Origin: Bacteroidota bacterium
Lineage (GTDB): Bacteria; Spirochaetota; Spirochaetia; JABMQR01
Length of the DNA: 20,190 bases
NCBI GenBank assembly: GCA_013202335.1
Contig: JABMQR010000084.1
Span: 1-20,190 of the forward strand
Direction: 5' to 3'
Below the pieces are notes generated by a model. That model was not told the DNA's origin and ran no database searches. It saw nothing but the letters and a program-made list of their open reading frames with translations. The position numbers and the translations under genes were made by a program. This document shows, in pieces, positions 1 through 8,279 of the stretch (the stretch's first letter is position 1; every line of letters starts with the position of its first letter).

Positions 1-905
1 GTAAAAACCTTCATCAGGTAAATGAAGCCATTGAAGCCAAATTTTTAGTACCCATCATGCTGAGAGATGATACTCATCTTATTCCGTCGGGAGATACCGT
101 TTTTGAAGGAAATGAGCTGCTGTATGTAATAGCAACTGAAGAGGACTTTAATGTAATTTTTAAATTTTTTAACAAACCTATCATTTCGTTAAAAAATGTT
201 GCTATTATTGGCTGCGGGAAACTTGGTTGTTATGTAGCCGACTATCTCGGATACTATAAAGAAGAAGAGACGAAATTCATTGGTAAAATAATGAAACGTT
301 TTTCTAGGGACCGGGTGAAAAAGCTGCATCTAATAGATAGTGACTACGAGCGGTGTCAATATTTAACCGAGCAATATCCTCAGGCGATGGTTACTCATGC
401 TGATATTACCCAGGAAGAAATATGGGAAGAAGAATTGTTAAAAGATTATGATCTTGTTATTTCTACTACAGGAAATCAGGAGCTGAATCTCATTACAGGT
501 ATGTATGCAAAGAAAGAGGGAGCTACAAGATCGATAGCACTGGTAGAAACAATAGCATATCGACGGATATCTGAAAGTCTTGGGATAGACGTTTCAGTCA
601 GTATCAATGATGTGTTGGTAAATACTATTTTAAAAGTTATTCGTAAAGGAAACATTAAAAGTATTTATAATATATCCGGCAGTCCTTTTGAGATAATCGA
701 GTTTGAAATATCTCCGGCTTCCCCTCTCTGTAACAAATTGATAAAAAATATAAAACTGCCAAATGAGACCTTAATAATACTGATTTCAAGAAAAGAACTG
801 AATATTATTCCTCATGGGGATTTAACTATTAAGCCTGATGATCATATTGTGGTAATTACCAGAAGTGACACCATCAAACGTCTCGAATCAATTTTTGAGG
901 TTTAA
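1..905 (+). CDS. trkA: Trk K+ uptake regulatory subunit TrkA, 5' end outside window
   Basis: Peripheral cytoplasmic NAD(H)-binding subunit that gates the TrkH potassium channel. The reading frame is open from base 3 through the ATG at 57, so the gene begins upstream and 57 is only an internal Met. The first ~35 visible residues look like the end of a TrkA_C (RCK_C) domain (IPSGDTVFEGNELLYVI). A Rossmann TrkA_N domain follows, with the glycine motif GCGKLG near position 210. A final TrkA_C domain (SPASPLCNKLIKN ... IKPDDHIVVITR) ends the protein. Seeing a C domain before an N domain matches the duplicated N-C-N-C layout of full-length TrkA of about 450 residues. The stop is 2 nt before trkH, so the two genes are surely one operon. 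The promoter is not in the window. Confidence 0.93.
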   Translation, partial: KNLHQVNEAIEAKFLVPIMLRDDTHLIPSGDTVFEGNELLYVIATEEDFNVIFKFFNKPIISLKNVAIIGCGKLGCYVADYLGYYKEEETKFIGKIMKRFSRDRVKKLHLIDSDYERCQYLTEQYPQAMVTHADITQEEIWEEELLKDYDLVISTTGNQELNLITGMYAKKEGATRSIALVETIAYRRISESLGIDVSVSINDVLVNTILKVIRKGNIKSIYNISGSPFEIIEFEISPASPLCNKLIKNIKLPNETLIILISRKELNIIPHGDLTIKPDDHIVVITRSDTIKRLESIFEV

Positions 906-907
906 GA

Positions 908-2368
908 ATGCATTTTGCAGTAGTATTTAATATTATATCAATATTAATGTTGGTAATTTCCGGCTTTATGTTGTTTCCCTTGGGAATTGCTTATTTTAAT
1001 GGTGAAACCAGCTATGCCACTGCCTTTTTACATACTATTTTAATAGTTTTGACTATTGGAATTATTGTGTACTTTATAACCAGGAAACTTAAGGGTAAAC
1101 AGTTTTCAGCAAAAGACGGTTTTTTAGTGGTAACAATCAGCTGGGTTATTGCTTCAGCAGCTGGAGCTTTACCCTTTTATCTTTCCGGAGCAATTCCGTC
1201 CTATACCGAAGCCTTTTTTGAAACCATGTCCGGTTTCACTACAACCGGAGCTTCAATATTAACGGAAATCCAAAGTTTACCGAAATCCATCCTTTTTTGG
1301 CGATCACTAACCCATTGGCTGGGCGGAATGGGATTTGTGGTACTTACCGTAGCCATAATTCCACTGCTTGGGGTGGGCGGCGTAAAAATGGTCAGTGCAG
1401 AATCACCTGGACCTACTATGGATAAAATATCTCCAAAAATAACATATATGGCTAAAATGTTATGGATAATCTATATAGGATTGACTGTTCTGGAAACAAT
1501 TTTGCTCATGTTTGGCGGTATGGATTTATTTGATTCTCTTACCCATACTTTTGGAACTCTTGCCACTGGTGGATTTTCACCAAAAAACACCAGTGTTGGG
1601 TACTATAATTCCGCGTATATAGATGTTGTTGTAACTGTATTCATGATATTGGCCGGATTGAATTTTGGATTGTATTACCGCATGCTTATCGGTAATTTTA
1701 CTGATCTGAAGAAAAATACTGAATTAAAAGCCTATTTATTGATATTTGCTGTAGCATCTGTTTTAGCGGCTATTCCGCTTGTGGGTAAAGTATACTCAGG
1801 ATTTGGAGAAAGTCTTCGTTATTCATCTTTCCAGGTAGCCTCAATTATTACCACAACAGGTTACGCTACCGCAAATTTTGACATATGGCCTGCATTTTCA
1901 AAATATATCTTATTTGCTTTAATGTTTATCGGGGGATGCTCCGGATCGACCGGCGGCGGCATTAAAGTCGTTCGAATTGTAACTCTGTTCAAACAGGCTG
2001 TAACAGAGATGAAACAGCAGGCAAATCCCCGTGGGGTATTCAGCACCCGTATAAATGGGATCCCGGTGAGAAAGGACTTTGTATTTACTATAGTAGGATT
2101 TGTATTTTTATACTTAATGTTCTTATTAATAACAACGGCAGTTGTGGCAACCGCCCCCGGTGGATATGATCTTGAAACAAGTTTTTCTACTGCGCTGGTA
2201 ACAGTCGGAAACATCGGTCCGGGATTCTCGTTAGTCGGTCCAACCATGAATTATGCTTTTTTCCCAGCCTATGTCAAATGGTTTTTAAGCTTTGCCATGA
2301 TGACCGGACGTCTTGAGATTTATACCGTTCTCATTCTTTTCACACCCTATTTCTGGCGTCGTAAATAA
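908..2368 (+). CDS. trkH: Trk potassium uptake channel subunit TrkH
   Basis: Inner-membrane K+-translocating subunit of the Trk system, 486 residues, the usual TrkH length. Four pore-loop repeats are visible, each with the selectivity-filter glycine: SGFTTTGAS (residues 108-116), LATGGFS (218-224), ITTTGYA (314-320) and TVGNIGPGF (432-440). Also present are the intramembrane-loop motif GGCSGSTGGGIK (342-353) and the C-terminal signature MMTGRLEIYTVL (464-475). Most of the rest is hydrophobic helices. A GAGG Shine-Dalgarno core lies in the end of trkA, about 7 nt before the ATG, and the genes are 2 nt apart, so translation is probably coupled. NAD(H) or nucleotide control comes from TrkA. No other transport gene follows; a terminator-like hairpin and convergent hydA come next. 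Confidence 0.96.
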   Translation: MHFAVVFNIISILMLVISGFMLFPLGIAYFNGETSYATAFLHTILIVLTIGIIVYFITRKLKGKQFSAKDGFLVVTISWVIASAAGALPFYLSGAIPSYTEAFFETMSGFTTTGASILTEIQSLPKSILFWRSLTHWLGGMGFVVLTVAIIPLLGVGGVKMVSAESPGPTMDKISPKITYMAKMLWIIYIGLTVLETILLMFGGMDLFDSLTHTFGTLATGGFSPKNTSVGYYNSAYIDVVVTVFMILAGLNFGLYYRMLIGNFTDLKKNTELKAYLLIFAVASVLAAIPLVGKVYSGFGESLRYSSFQVASIITTTGYATANFDIWPAFSKYILFALMFIGGCSGSTGGGIKVVRIVTLFKQAVTEMKQQANPRGVFSTRINGIPVRKDFVFTIVGFVFLYLMFLLITTAVVATAPGGYDLETSFSTALVTVGNIGPGFSLVGPTMNYAFFPAYVKWFLSFAMMTGRLEIYTVLILFTPYFWRRK

Positions 2369-2411
2369 TAAAAACCCCCATACAGCAATCAAGATCACTC
2401 GCATGGGGGTA
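2364..2411 (-). terminator. Rho-independent terminator of the preT-preA-hydA operon
   Basis: A perfect 8-bp stem (ACCCCCAT at 2374-2381, ATGGGGGT at 2403-2410) encloses a 21-nt loop. Read on the minus strand, the stem is followed at once by TTTTTATTATTT, a good U-tract, about 20 nt past the hydA stop. On the plus strand only a weak T-run follows, so it may stop trkH transcripts less efficiently. The long loop is the only weak point. Confidence 0.75.
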
Positions 2412-2429
2412 CTGTTATATATGAATAAT

Positions 2430-3821
2430 TTAGAACGGTTTAAAGGGTATACGTTTTACAAACTTTCCCCAGCCGGGTTCTCCGGTAAACTCAACCTGTT
2501 CTCCTGCCCATTGAGCAACAAGCTTACCTCTGGAATATACTTTAAAAGGCATACCGGTTAGTTCGTAACCCTCAAAAGGTGTATAATCAACATTCATATG
2601 CAGCTTATCGTTTGTTACAGTAAATTCCTGATCTGGATCAAAAACAACTATATCTGCATCTTTCCCTACGGTTATGGAACCCTTTTTGTCCATTCCAAAC
2701 ATTCTGGCTGTAGCTGTAGAGAGGACATCCACCATTTTCTCTAATGATATCTTACCTTTATTCACACCCTCTGAATGCATAAGAGGCATTAATGTTTCTA
2801 TTCCCGGTGCACCATTAGGAATTTTCTTGTAATCATCTTTACCAAATTTATCCTTAATTCCATCAAAGAAAAATGGACAGTGATCAGTTGCAAGCGTCAT
2901 AACATCTCCGCTGTTTATACCATCCCAGAGAGCATCATTACTCTCTTTTGTTCTAAGAGGAGGAGACATCACATATTTTGCACCTTCAAAATCCGGCAGC
3001 TTATATTTGTCATCCGTTAGCAGCAAATACTGGGGACAGGTTTCAGCGTAGATATTGAGTCCCTTCATCCTTGCTTCCTGAATTTGACGCAGCCCTTCCT
3101 TTGTGGAAAGATGCACTACATAAAGGCTGGAACCAGTTAATTCGACCATTTTACAGGCTCTGAATACGGCTTCCTCTTCTGCAAGATTTGGACGGCTTAG
3201 TGCGTGATGATAAATATCAAGTGTTCCTTCTTTCTCAAAAACCTTATTAAGATGCTGTATCATATACACATTTTCAGCATGCACCTGTACCAGTCCGCCA
3301 TGTTTTTTAGTCTCTTCCATCAATTTAATCATTGTTTCGTCATCAACCCGAAAGTCATAGACCATAAAAACTTTAAAACTGGGAGTACCATACTCATGTA
3401 TTGCTTTCTCAACTTCTGCAATAACTTCAGGTGTAGGATCCATAATTCCCGGATGTTGTGAGTAATCTATTGCCACTTTACCCTCAGCCCAGCTCTGTTT
3501 TCTATCAAGACATTCTTTGATAGATTCTCCTTTGAACTGAAGAGCAAAGTCGATTAATGAGGTGACTCCTCCGCAAGCTGCAGCAATTGTTCCTGTTTCA
3601 TAATCATCAGTTGCAGCAGTTCCCATAAACGGCATAGCAAGATGAGTGTGCGGATCAATTGCACCCGGTAAAATATATTTTCCGGTTGCCTCTACAATTT
3701 CATCAGCGTTCATGGTAAGGTTTTTACCTATTACCTGAATTGTACCATCTTCAACATAGACATCTCCAACTGTTGAACCAGTTGAGGTAACAATTAAACC
3801 ATTTTTAATTAGTAATGACAT
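2430..3821 (-). CDS. hydA: Dihydropyrimidinase / D-hydantoinase
   Basis: Cyclic amidohydrolase that opens 5,6-dihydrouracil or dihydrothymine (or hydantoins) to the N-carbamoyl beta-amino acid. The family is a cytoplasmic, usually tetrameric Zn enzyme with a TIM-barrel fold. The 463 residues are the normal length. The metal ligands can be read directly: H58 and H60 in DPHTHL, the carbamylated lysine K150 in SFKVFMVY, H181 in QVHAEN, H237 in VVHLST and the catalytic D313 in ATDHCPF. A Shine-Dalgarno AAGGAG lies 7-8 nt before the ATG. It is the third gene after preT and preA, 54 nt downstream of preA, which identifies the substrate as reduced pyrimidines (inference). The next enzyme of the reductive pathway, beta-ureidopropionase, is not in the window. 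Hydantoin or phenylhydantoin activity cannot be excluded from sequence. Confidence 0.94.
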   Translation of the reverse strand: MSLLIKNGLIVTSTGSTVGDVYVEDGTIQVIGKNLTMNADEIVEATGKYILPGAIDPHTHLAMPFMGTAATDDYETGTIAAACGGVTSLIDFALQFKGESIKECLDRKQSWAEGKVAIDYSQHPGIMDPTPEVIAEVEKAIHEYGTPSFKVFMVYDFRVDDETMIKLMEETKKHGGLVQVHAENVYMIQHLNKVFEKEGTLDIYHHALSRPNLAEEEAVFRACKMVELTGSSLYVVHLSTKEGLRQIQEARMKGLNIYAETCPQYLLLTDDKYKLPDFEGAKYVMSPPLRTKESNDALWDGINSGDVMTLATDHCPFFFDGIKDKFGKDDYKKIPNGAPGIETLMPLMHSEGVNKGKISLEKMVDVLSTATARMFGMDKKGSITVGKDADIVVFDPDQEFTVTNDKLHMNVDYTPFEGYELTGMPFKVYSRGKLVAQWAGEQVEFTGEPGWGKFVKRIPFKPF

Positions 3822-3875
3822 AACTTTCTCCTTACGAGGGAAGTCAAGACTAGCGCCCTATTCCCCTATTGCTTT

Positions 3876-5180
3876 TTATGGTCGGTTATATTCACCAACT
3901 TTCAGTTTGCGTGCATTTGGTGCTTCTTCTGTAAAGACCGATTTACTGCCTTTACCAATTTGATTCTGATCTTTAAAAAGGATCTTTCCAGGAGTGATAC
4001 AGTCCCATACCGGGCAAACAAGAAGACAGAGTTGACAACCGACACATTTATCTTCCAGTATTTCCGGTTTTCTCTCCTCTTCATTCCAATTAATTGCCTG
4101 ATGTGCCCCATCAAAGCAGGAAATATAGCATCGGCCGCAACCAATGCAGGTATCAAAATTAATTTTCGGCTGAACTTTAAAGTCTCTTTCAATCTCCTCA
4201 GCCGGGATAATATTTTTCAATGCAATCCCAACAAGTTCCTGAAGAGAATTAAAACCTTTTTCAGCAAGGTAAAGAGAGAGGCCGCTGATCATATCCTCAA
4301 CAATTCTGTAACCATACTGCATTACAGAAGTGGTAAACTGAAGATTTTCTGCTCCTAACATAATGAACTCCGCTGCATCTTCCCACGTCTCAATTCCACC
4401 CATAGCACTGATTGGAACATCAGCGAGTTCAGGGTCCTGCTTCATCTGCGCAACAAACCGCAGTGCAATCGGTTTTACCGCCTTACCGGAATATCCTGAT
4501 ATCGAAGATTTTCCATTAACTACAGGTAAACAGGTAAATTTATCAAAATCGATAGCTGTTATTGATTTTATAGTGTTTATTGCTGCAATTCCATGTGCAC
4601 CGGCATTCACGGCAACTTTCGCCGGTTCTTCCATCTTTTCAATATTCGGGGTCATTTTCGCCAGGACAGGAAGAGGTGAACCCCTAACTACTGCTTTTGT
4701 GAAGCTCGCTATAAGATCCGGATTTGCCCCAACATCTGAACCCATACCTTCCGATGTCATCTGAGGACAGGAGAAATTACACTCTATCATATCTACACCA
4801 CAGGCGGTTACATCTCTTGCAAGTTTTGTCCAATCATCTTCATCCATTCCCATAATTGAGGCAATAAGAACCTTATTGGGAAATTCTTGTTTCAGACGTT
4901 TCAAAGCTTCAAGATTTTGTTCAAGAGGTTTGTCTGAAGTCTGTTCCATATTTTTAAAGCCCACAAAGGGAAGCCCCTCTTTTCGTGTTGCATCAAATCT
5001 TGGAGAGCACTCATCCGGCAGGTCAGTAGTTATCGTTTTGAAAACAATTCCCCCGCCACCGGCTTCTAAAAATTTTACACACTGGTCATACCCGCTGCTG
5101 ACAGGAGACGAAGAGAGAAAAAATGGATTCTCACACTTAACACCTAAAAAATCAATTGAAAGATCTGTATGTTTAGCCAT
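3876..5180 (-). CDS. preA: Dihydropyrimidine dehydrogenase subunit PreA (FMN/Fe-S)
   Basis: Subunit that reduces uracil or thymine to the 5,6-dihydro form with electrons passed from PreT. Residues 1 to ~320 are a dihydroorotate-dehydrogenase-like FMN barrel (NPFFLSSSP at 18-26, NFSCPQ at 135-140, KMTPNI at 175-180, [13 protein letters not shown] at 229-241, SAMGGIETW at 258-266). The C-terminus has two [4Fe-4S] motifs: C345, C348, C351, C355 and C379, C382, C385, C389. I chose the ATG at 5180 because GGGGAGG lies about 8 nt before it and the protein then starts [11 protein letters not shown], like the family. The open frame extends upstream to 5252, but that part overlaps preT and has no such site. 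preT ends 1 nt before this start, so the two are tightly co-translated. The loop after NFSCP lacks the cysteine expected from animal enzymes (see findings). Confidence 0.93.
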   Translation of the reverse strand: MAKHTDLSIDFLGVKCENPFFLSSSPVSSGYDQCVKFLEAGGGGIVFKTITTDLPDECSPRFDATRKEGLPFVGFKNMEQTSDKPLEQNLEALKRLKQEFPNKVLIASIMGMDEDDWTKLARDVTACGVDMIECNFSCPQMTSEGMGSDVGANPDLIASFTKAVVRGSPLPVLAKMTPNIEKMEEPAKVAVNAGAHGIAAINTIKSITAIDFDKFTCLPVVNGKSSISGYSGKAVKPIALRFVAQMKQDPELADVPISAMGGIETWEDAAEFIMLGAENLQFTTSVMQYGYRIVEDMISGLSLYLAEKGFNSLQELVGIALKNIIPAEEIERDFKVQPKINFDTCIGCGRCYISCFDGAHQAINWNEEERKPEILEDKCVGCQLCLLVCPVWDCITPGKILFKDQNQIGKGSKSVFTEEAPNARKLKVGEYNRP

Positions 5181-5181
5181 A

Positions 5182-6513
5182 TTAGTTTCCTCCCCTTTCC
5201 TCAAGATATTTTTTAATACTTGCAGCTGCTGCCTTACCTGCCGCAACAGCATGTACTACTGTTTTTTTGGAATTGAAATCAATATCACCGGCAACAAATA
5301 TATCTGCAGCACTGGTTTTACCACTACCGTCACTTTTAATGTAGAATTTATCATCAAAAGAAATTTCAGGAAGTATTGAACGTAAATCCTGCGGTCTCTG
5401 TCCGATAGCATATATTGCTGTATCAGCCTGGATTTCGATGGATGAGTTGTCTCTTGATCCTGCACCTCTTACCGAATTCACCTTTCCCTCTGCCCCCACA
5501 AACTCTACCGGGGTAAAGGTAAAAAGGAAATTGATCCCGAGTGACTCACAATACAGCAGTTCTGCCCTGTTTGCAGGAGCTTCCTCTCTGGTTCTTCGAT
5601 ACATTATGGTTACTTTTTCAGCTCCAAGAAGTCGTGCTGTTATTGCGCAGTCCATAGCTACATCACCACAACCAATGACCACTACATACTTTCCAGGATC
5701 TATGCTCCCTTTTGTTGTTTTTGCTTTGGAAAGGTATTCCATTGCCGTTGTAATTCCCTGCAAATCTTTTCCGGGGATATCAAGTTTTATTGATTTCTGC
5801 ATTCCCGCACCTGTCAGGATTGCTTTAAACCCTTGTCCACGCAGTTCATCAAGAGAAATATCTTTACCCACCCGGGTATTACATACAAATTCAACACCCA
5901 GATCCCGGACATAATCTATCTCTTCATCCACTACATAGTGGGGAAGCCGTGCGGGTACTATTCCATAGGTTAATACCCCACCTGGTTTCTCCCTTTCTTC
6001 AAAAATGGTTACTTGATATCCTTCACGGGTGAGGGCTGCCGCTGCAGCAAGGGAAGCCGGACCGCCCCCGATCATAGCAACTTTATCTTTACTGAGTTTT
6101 ACCGGTTCAAGAACCTGAAAACCCGTTGCTTTTTCGTAATCAGTAGCAAATCGCTGAAGTCTGCCAATTTGTATGGGTTTATCAATACCTGTTTTTACGC
6201 ATGCGCCTTCGCAGGTTTTCTCAAAGGGACAAATGCGACCGCAGATTCCACCAAGAATATTATTTTCACGGATAATTTCTGCTGCTCCCTTAAAATTTCT
6301 AAAACGTATTGCCCTGATAAAATCTCCGGGTTTTGTATCAGCCGGACAGGCAATGCTGCAGGGGGCATCATGACAAAGTAAGCATCGGGATGCCTCTTCC
6401 ATTGCGGTAAATGGGGTAAATGGAGATATTGTTTCTTCAAGATAGCCCTGATCAGGCTTCAGAGAGATACCCTCTTTTACATCAATTTTCCTGCTCATGT
6501 TTACTTGACTCAC
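5182..6513 (-). CDS. preT: Dihydropyrimidine dehydrogenase subunit PreT (FAD, NAD(P)H, Fe-S)
   Basis: NAD(P)H-oxidising partner of PreA, related to the small subunit of glutamate synthase and the N-terminal half of animal dihydropyrimidine dehydrogenase. The N-terminal Fe-S domain has C44, C47, C52, C56 and C91, C95, C101, C105. It is followed by an FAD-binding fold ([15 protein letters not shown], from residue 147), an NAD(P)-binding fold ([12 protein letters not shown], 277-288) and the closing FAD motif IFVAGD (405-410). The length of 443 residues fits. The start is a GTG at 6511-6513, with GGAGG (6523-6527) 9 nt upstream. The next ATG, at 6498, is about 24 nt from that site and is a poorer choice. 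It is the first gene of preT-preA-hydA, behind the promoter at 6603-6631. Absence of a GltB-like large subunit nearby argues against glutamate synthase. Confidence 0.92.
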   Translation of the reverse strand: MSQVNMSRKIDVKEGISLKPDQGYLEETISPFTPFTAMEEASRCLLCHDAPCSIACPADTKPGDFIRAIRFRNFKGAAEIIRENNILGGICGRICPFEKTCEGACVKTGIDKPIQIGRLQRFATDYEKATGFQVLEPVKLSKDKVAMIGGGPASLAAAAALTREGYQVTIFEEREKPGGVLTYGIVPARLPHYVVDEEIDYVRDLGVEFVCNTRVGKDISLDELRGQGFKAILTGAGMQKSIKLDIPGKDLQGITTAMEYLSKAKTTKGSIDPGKYVVVIGCGDVAMDCAITARLLGAEKVTIMYRRTREEAPANRAELLYCESLGINFLFTFTPVEFVGAEGKVNSVRGAGSRDNSSIEIQADTAIYAIGQRPQDLRSILPEISFDDKFYIKSDGSGKTSAADIFVAGDIDFNSKKTVVHAVAAGKAAAASIKKYLEERGGN

Positions 6514-6602
6514 AACTAGCTTCCTCCTCGATAATCCATTCTTTCCCTATTCGGATTGGGAACGGTTATCAGTAATAATTTGAGTTAAAAATCGTAAAGT
6601 TC

Positions 6603-6631
6603 ATACTACATTGAATATGGTTTCTAGTCAA
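6603..6631 (-). promoter_or_regulatory. Sigma70-type promoter of preT-preA-hydA
   Basis: On the minus strand TTGACT (6626-6631) is followed after exactly 17 nt by TAGTAT (6603-6608). Predicted transcription start is near 6596, giving a leader of about 80 nt before the GTG of preT. The -35 lies inside the dyad at 6616-6637. Confidence 0.65.
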
Positions 6632-6637
6632 ACCATA
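6616..6637. promoter_or_regulatory. Candidate operator dyad over the preT -35 box
   Basis: Perfect 8-bp arms TATGGTTT (6616-6623) and AAACCATA (6630-6637) flank a 6-nt centre. The dyad covers the -35 element of the preT promoter, so a dimeric repressor bound here would block it. It also lies 36 nt upstream of the -10 of the divergent radical SAM gene. The regulator is not identified, and the sequence does not match the RutR consensus I know (TTGACCA-type arms). Confidence 0.5.
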
Positions 6638-6669
6638 ACCGTTTTTTCTGGTATTACATGGCACCATAC

Positions 6670-6688
6670 TGCTATAATCTACACAATG
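6670..6688 (+). promoter_or_regulatory. Extended -10 promoter next to the start of the radical SAM gene
   Basis: TGCTATAAT (6670-6678) is a perfect extended -10 element (TGn + TATAAT), which can work without a good -35; none is visible. Only 7 nt separate it from the ATG at 6686, so transcription should begin at or within a base or two of the start codon. No Shine-Dalgarno sequence is present. Confidence 0.6.
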
Positions 6689-8188
6689 AAAATTGCAGTT
6701 GCAGTACCATCAATCACTGACTTTTACTTTTCACCACCCAGAGCCGCAGCCCTTGGTGCCGCTACTGTCGTTCGGGCGTTACAGCTTGCCGGACATGAAA
6801 CAGTTTTTTTTAATTTCATGCGGTTGGGGAAAAAATCTATTAAAGTTCCTCTTCCTGAAAAACTCTCATATCTTACAGAAATTATTACAAAACACGAGTT
6901 TGGGCCAACAGCTTTTTTTACCGATTACAAGCGTATGGGTCAGGATCCCACTATCTGCGCTGACCAAATTATATCAACAAAACCGGATGCTGTATGGATC
7001 TCATGTTTTGCATTTGCTTACAGTGATGATGCGCTATTGCTGGCTAATGCAATAAGAAAAATTGACAGCATAATTCCCATCACTATCGGCGGGGGGGGGC
7101 CTTCAGCCCTTCCTTCCTATTTCCTTAGGAATGATTCTATAGATGCAGTATGTATTGGAGAGGTCGAGCCGGACATTAAGAATCTTCTTACACAAAAGAG
7201 TAGTGAAAAGAGCTCTTTTACTTCAGAAAAGACTATGATCTTTGTTCCTGTTGTGATGCCGCCGCACAGGGGTATTGTTCGGGTATCCTTGTCTTTAACA
7301 CGAGGGTGTCCTAAACACTGTGCATTCTGTTCCAATTTTCTTACTCAAGGCAGAATATTCCGCCGAACCCCTCTTAAAAATGTTTGTGAAGAGATCAACC
7401 GAATAACAGTTGAGCCAACAATCACACACTCTGTACATTTTGCATTTGAAGATGATAATATCCTTCTTGATACTGAATATTTTTATGCCGTCCTGAGCTG
7501 TATACAGAAAAAATTTCCCGGGGCAACCTTTTCTGCAGAGAATGGATTAGACTATCTTCTGCTAACTGAAGAGGTTATCGACCAGCTTATACGTTTCGGC
7601 ATTACCCAGTTTAATCTTTCAGCTGGTTCAATGAACAGCAGTACACTCAAAACGCAGCGAAGAGTTCATAATTTTCAGCAACTTACAAAAGTTCTCTCTT
7701 TCATTCATACTAAAGAGGTAAAAACAATACTCTACTTTATCTGTGGATTATCTGAGGATACTCCTGAATCCGTTGTTGATGCACTGCTTGAACTTAGTAA
7801 TCTGCCGGTAGATGTCGGCATCTCTCCCTTTTATGCAGTACCTGGATTGCCGGAATTTGAGGAAACTGAACTCTTCCTCAATAATCCTGCATACCTGTGT
7901 AAAGGATCATCTCTTTTCCCCTGGAATAATTCACTAACAACAGGGCAATTGATGACAGCTTTCAGACTTGCAAGGCTGGTCAATCTCTGTAACCATCCGG
8001 ATCAGGATCGGGAACTGTTAGATATATGCTTTCAATCCGGGATACTATGTACAAGGGTCCGCGGGAAGAATCAAAACAAACCGGTGCCTGCAGAATTCTG
8101 TGATAATTCCATGGTGGACCGATTTTTTCAAAATTTTAGTACAAACGTATGGCTACCAGGAAGCTCTATACGAGAAGGCGGTTTGTGA
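6686..8188 (+). CDS. B12-binding-domain radical SAM protein, function unknown
   Basis: 500-residue iron-sulfur enzyme of the radical SAM superfamily. Residues 1 to ~165 look like a cobalamin-binding Rossmann domain (MKIAVAVPS, PDAVWISCF, PITIGGGGPSALPS, DAVCIGEVEPD), but I do not see the DxHxxG lower-ligand motif, so B12 binding is uncertain. The radical SAM domain carries the cluster motif C208-x3-C212-x2-C215 (RGCPKHCAFCSN) and ENGLDYLL / GLSEDTPE strands. The reaction and substrate are not predictable. The frame is open back to a TTG at 6611. I prefer the ATG at 6686 because the strong extended -10 box lies just before it and the protein then begins on the first beta strand. The gene is divergent from preT and the regulatory region is shared, but no functional link is shown. 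It contains a run of nine G at 7091-7099. Confidence 0.85.
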   Translation: MKIAVAVPSITDFYFSPPRAAALGAATVVRALQLAGHETVFFNFMRLGKKSIKVPLPEKLSYLTEIITKHEFGPTAFFTDYKRMGQDPTICADQIISTKPDAVWISCFAFAYSDDALLLANAIRKIDSIIPITIGGGGPSALPSYFLRNDSIDAVCIGEVEPDIKNLLTQKSSEKSSFTSEKTMIFVPVVMPPHRGIVRVSLSLTRGCPKHCAFCSNFLTQGRIFRRTPLKNVCEEINRITVEPTITHSVHFAFEDDNILLDTEYFYAVLSCIQKKFPGATFSAENGLDYLLLTEEVIDQLIRFGITQFNLSAGSMNSSTLKTQRRVHNFQQLTKVLSFIHTKEVKTILYFICGLSEDTPESVVDALLELSNLPVDVGISPFYAVPGLPEFEETELFLNNPAYLCKGSSLFPWNNSLTTGQLMTAFRLARLVNLCNHPDQDRELLDICFQSGILCTRVRGKNQNKPVPAEFCDNSMVDRFFQNFSTNVWLPGSSIREGGL

Positions 8189-8249
8189 CACATGTATGGG
8201 AAGAGTTGATCTGAGTGAGGGCTTGCTGCACACCTCTGCTGTAATTCCC

Positions 8250-8279
8250 ACCGGCTTCCGGTCAGTTTATTTGTTTTTA
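8250..8279 (+). terminator. Possible terminator after the radical SAM gene
   Basis: ACCGG (8250-8254) and CCGGT (8258-8262) form a short GC-rich stem with a 3-nt loop, followed by a T-rich stretch (TTTATTTGTTTTTA). It lies 60 nt past the stop and just before the end of the convergent gene. The stem is short, so confidence is limited. Confidence 0.45.

Larger units (their letters stand above)
6561..6643. repeat. 9-bp inverted repeat flanking the preT promoter
   Basis: AACGGTTAT (6561-6569) and its exact complement ATAACCGTT (6635-6643) lie 65 nt apart and bracket the preT promoter. The right arm overlaps the end of the dyad at 6616-6637. It could be a pair of regulator half-sites or could pair in RNA. 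A chance match of this size is possible, but its position is suggestive. Confidence 0.35.

Noticed and set aside
1861..2247. 128-codon open frame antisense to trkH, and similar long antisense frames within preA, preT, lysS and the ABC ATPase gene.
   Set aside because: They overlap well-supported genes, have no ribosome sites or recognisable domains, and read as mirror-frame artefacts.
5181..5252. In-frame extension of preA to 5252.
   Set aside because: It overlaps the coding end of preT by about 70 nt, and a very good GGGGAGG site marks the ATG at 5180.
6611..6685. In-frame extension of the radical SAM gene to a TTG at 6611.
   Set aside because: It would run through the extended -10 promoter and the operator dyad, has no Shine-Dalgarno site, and the added 25 residues look unlike the family.
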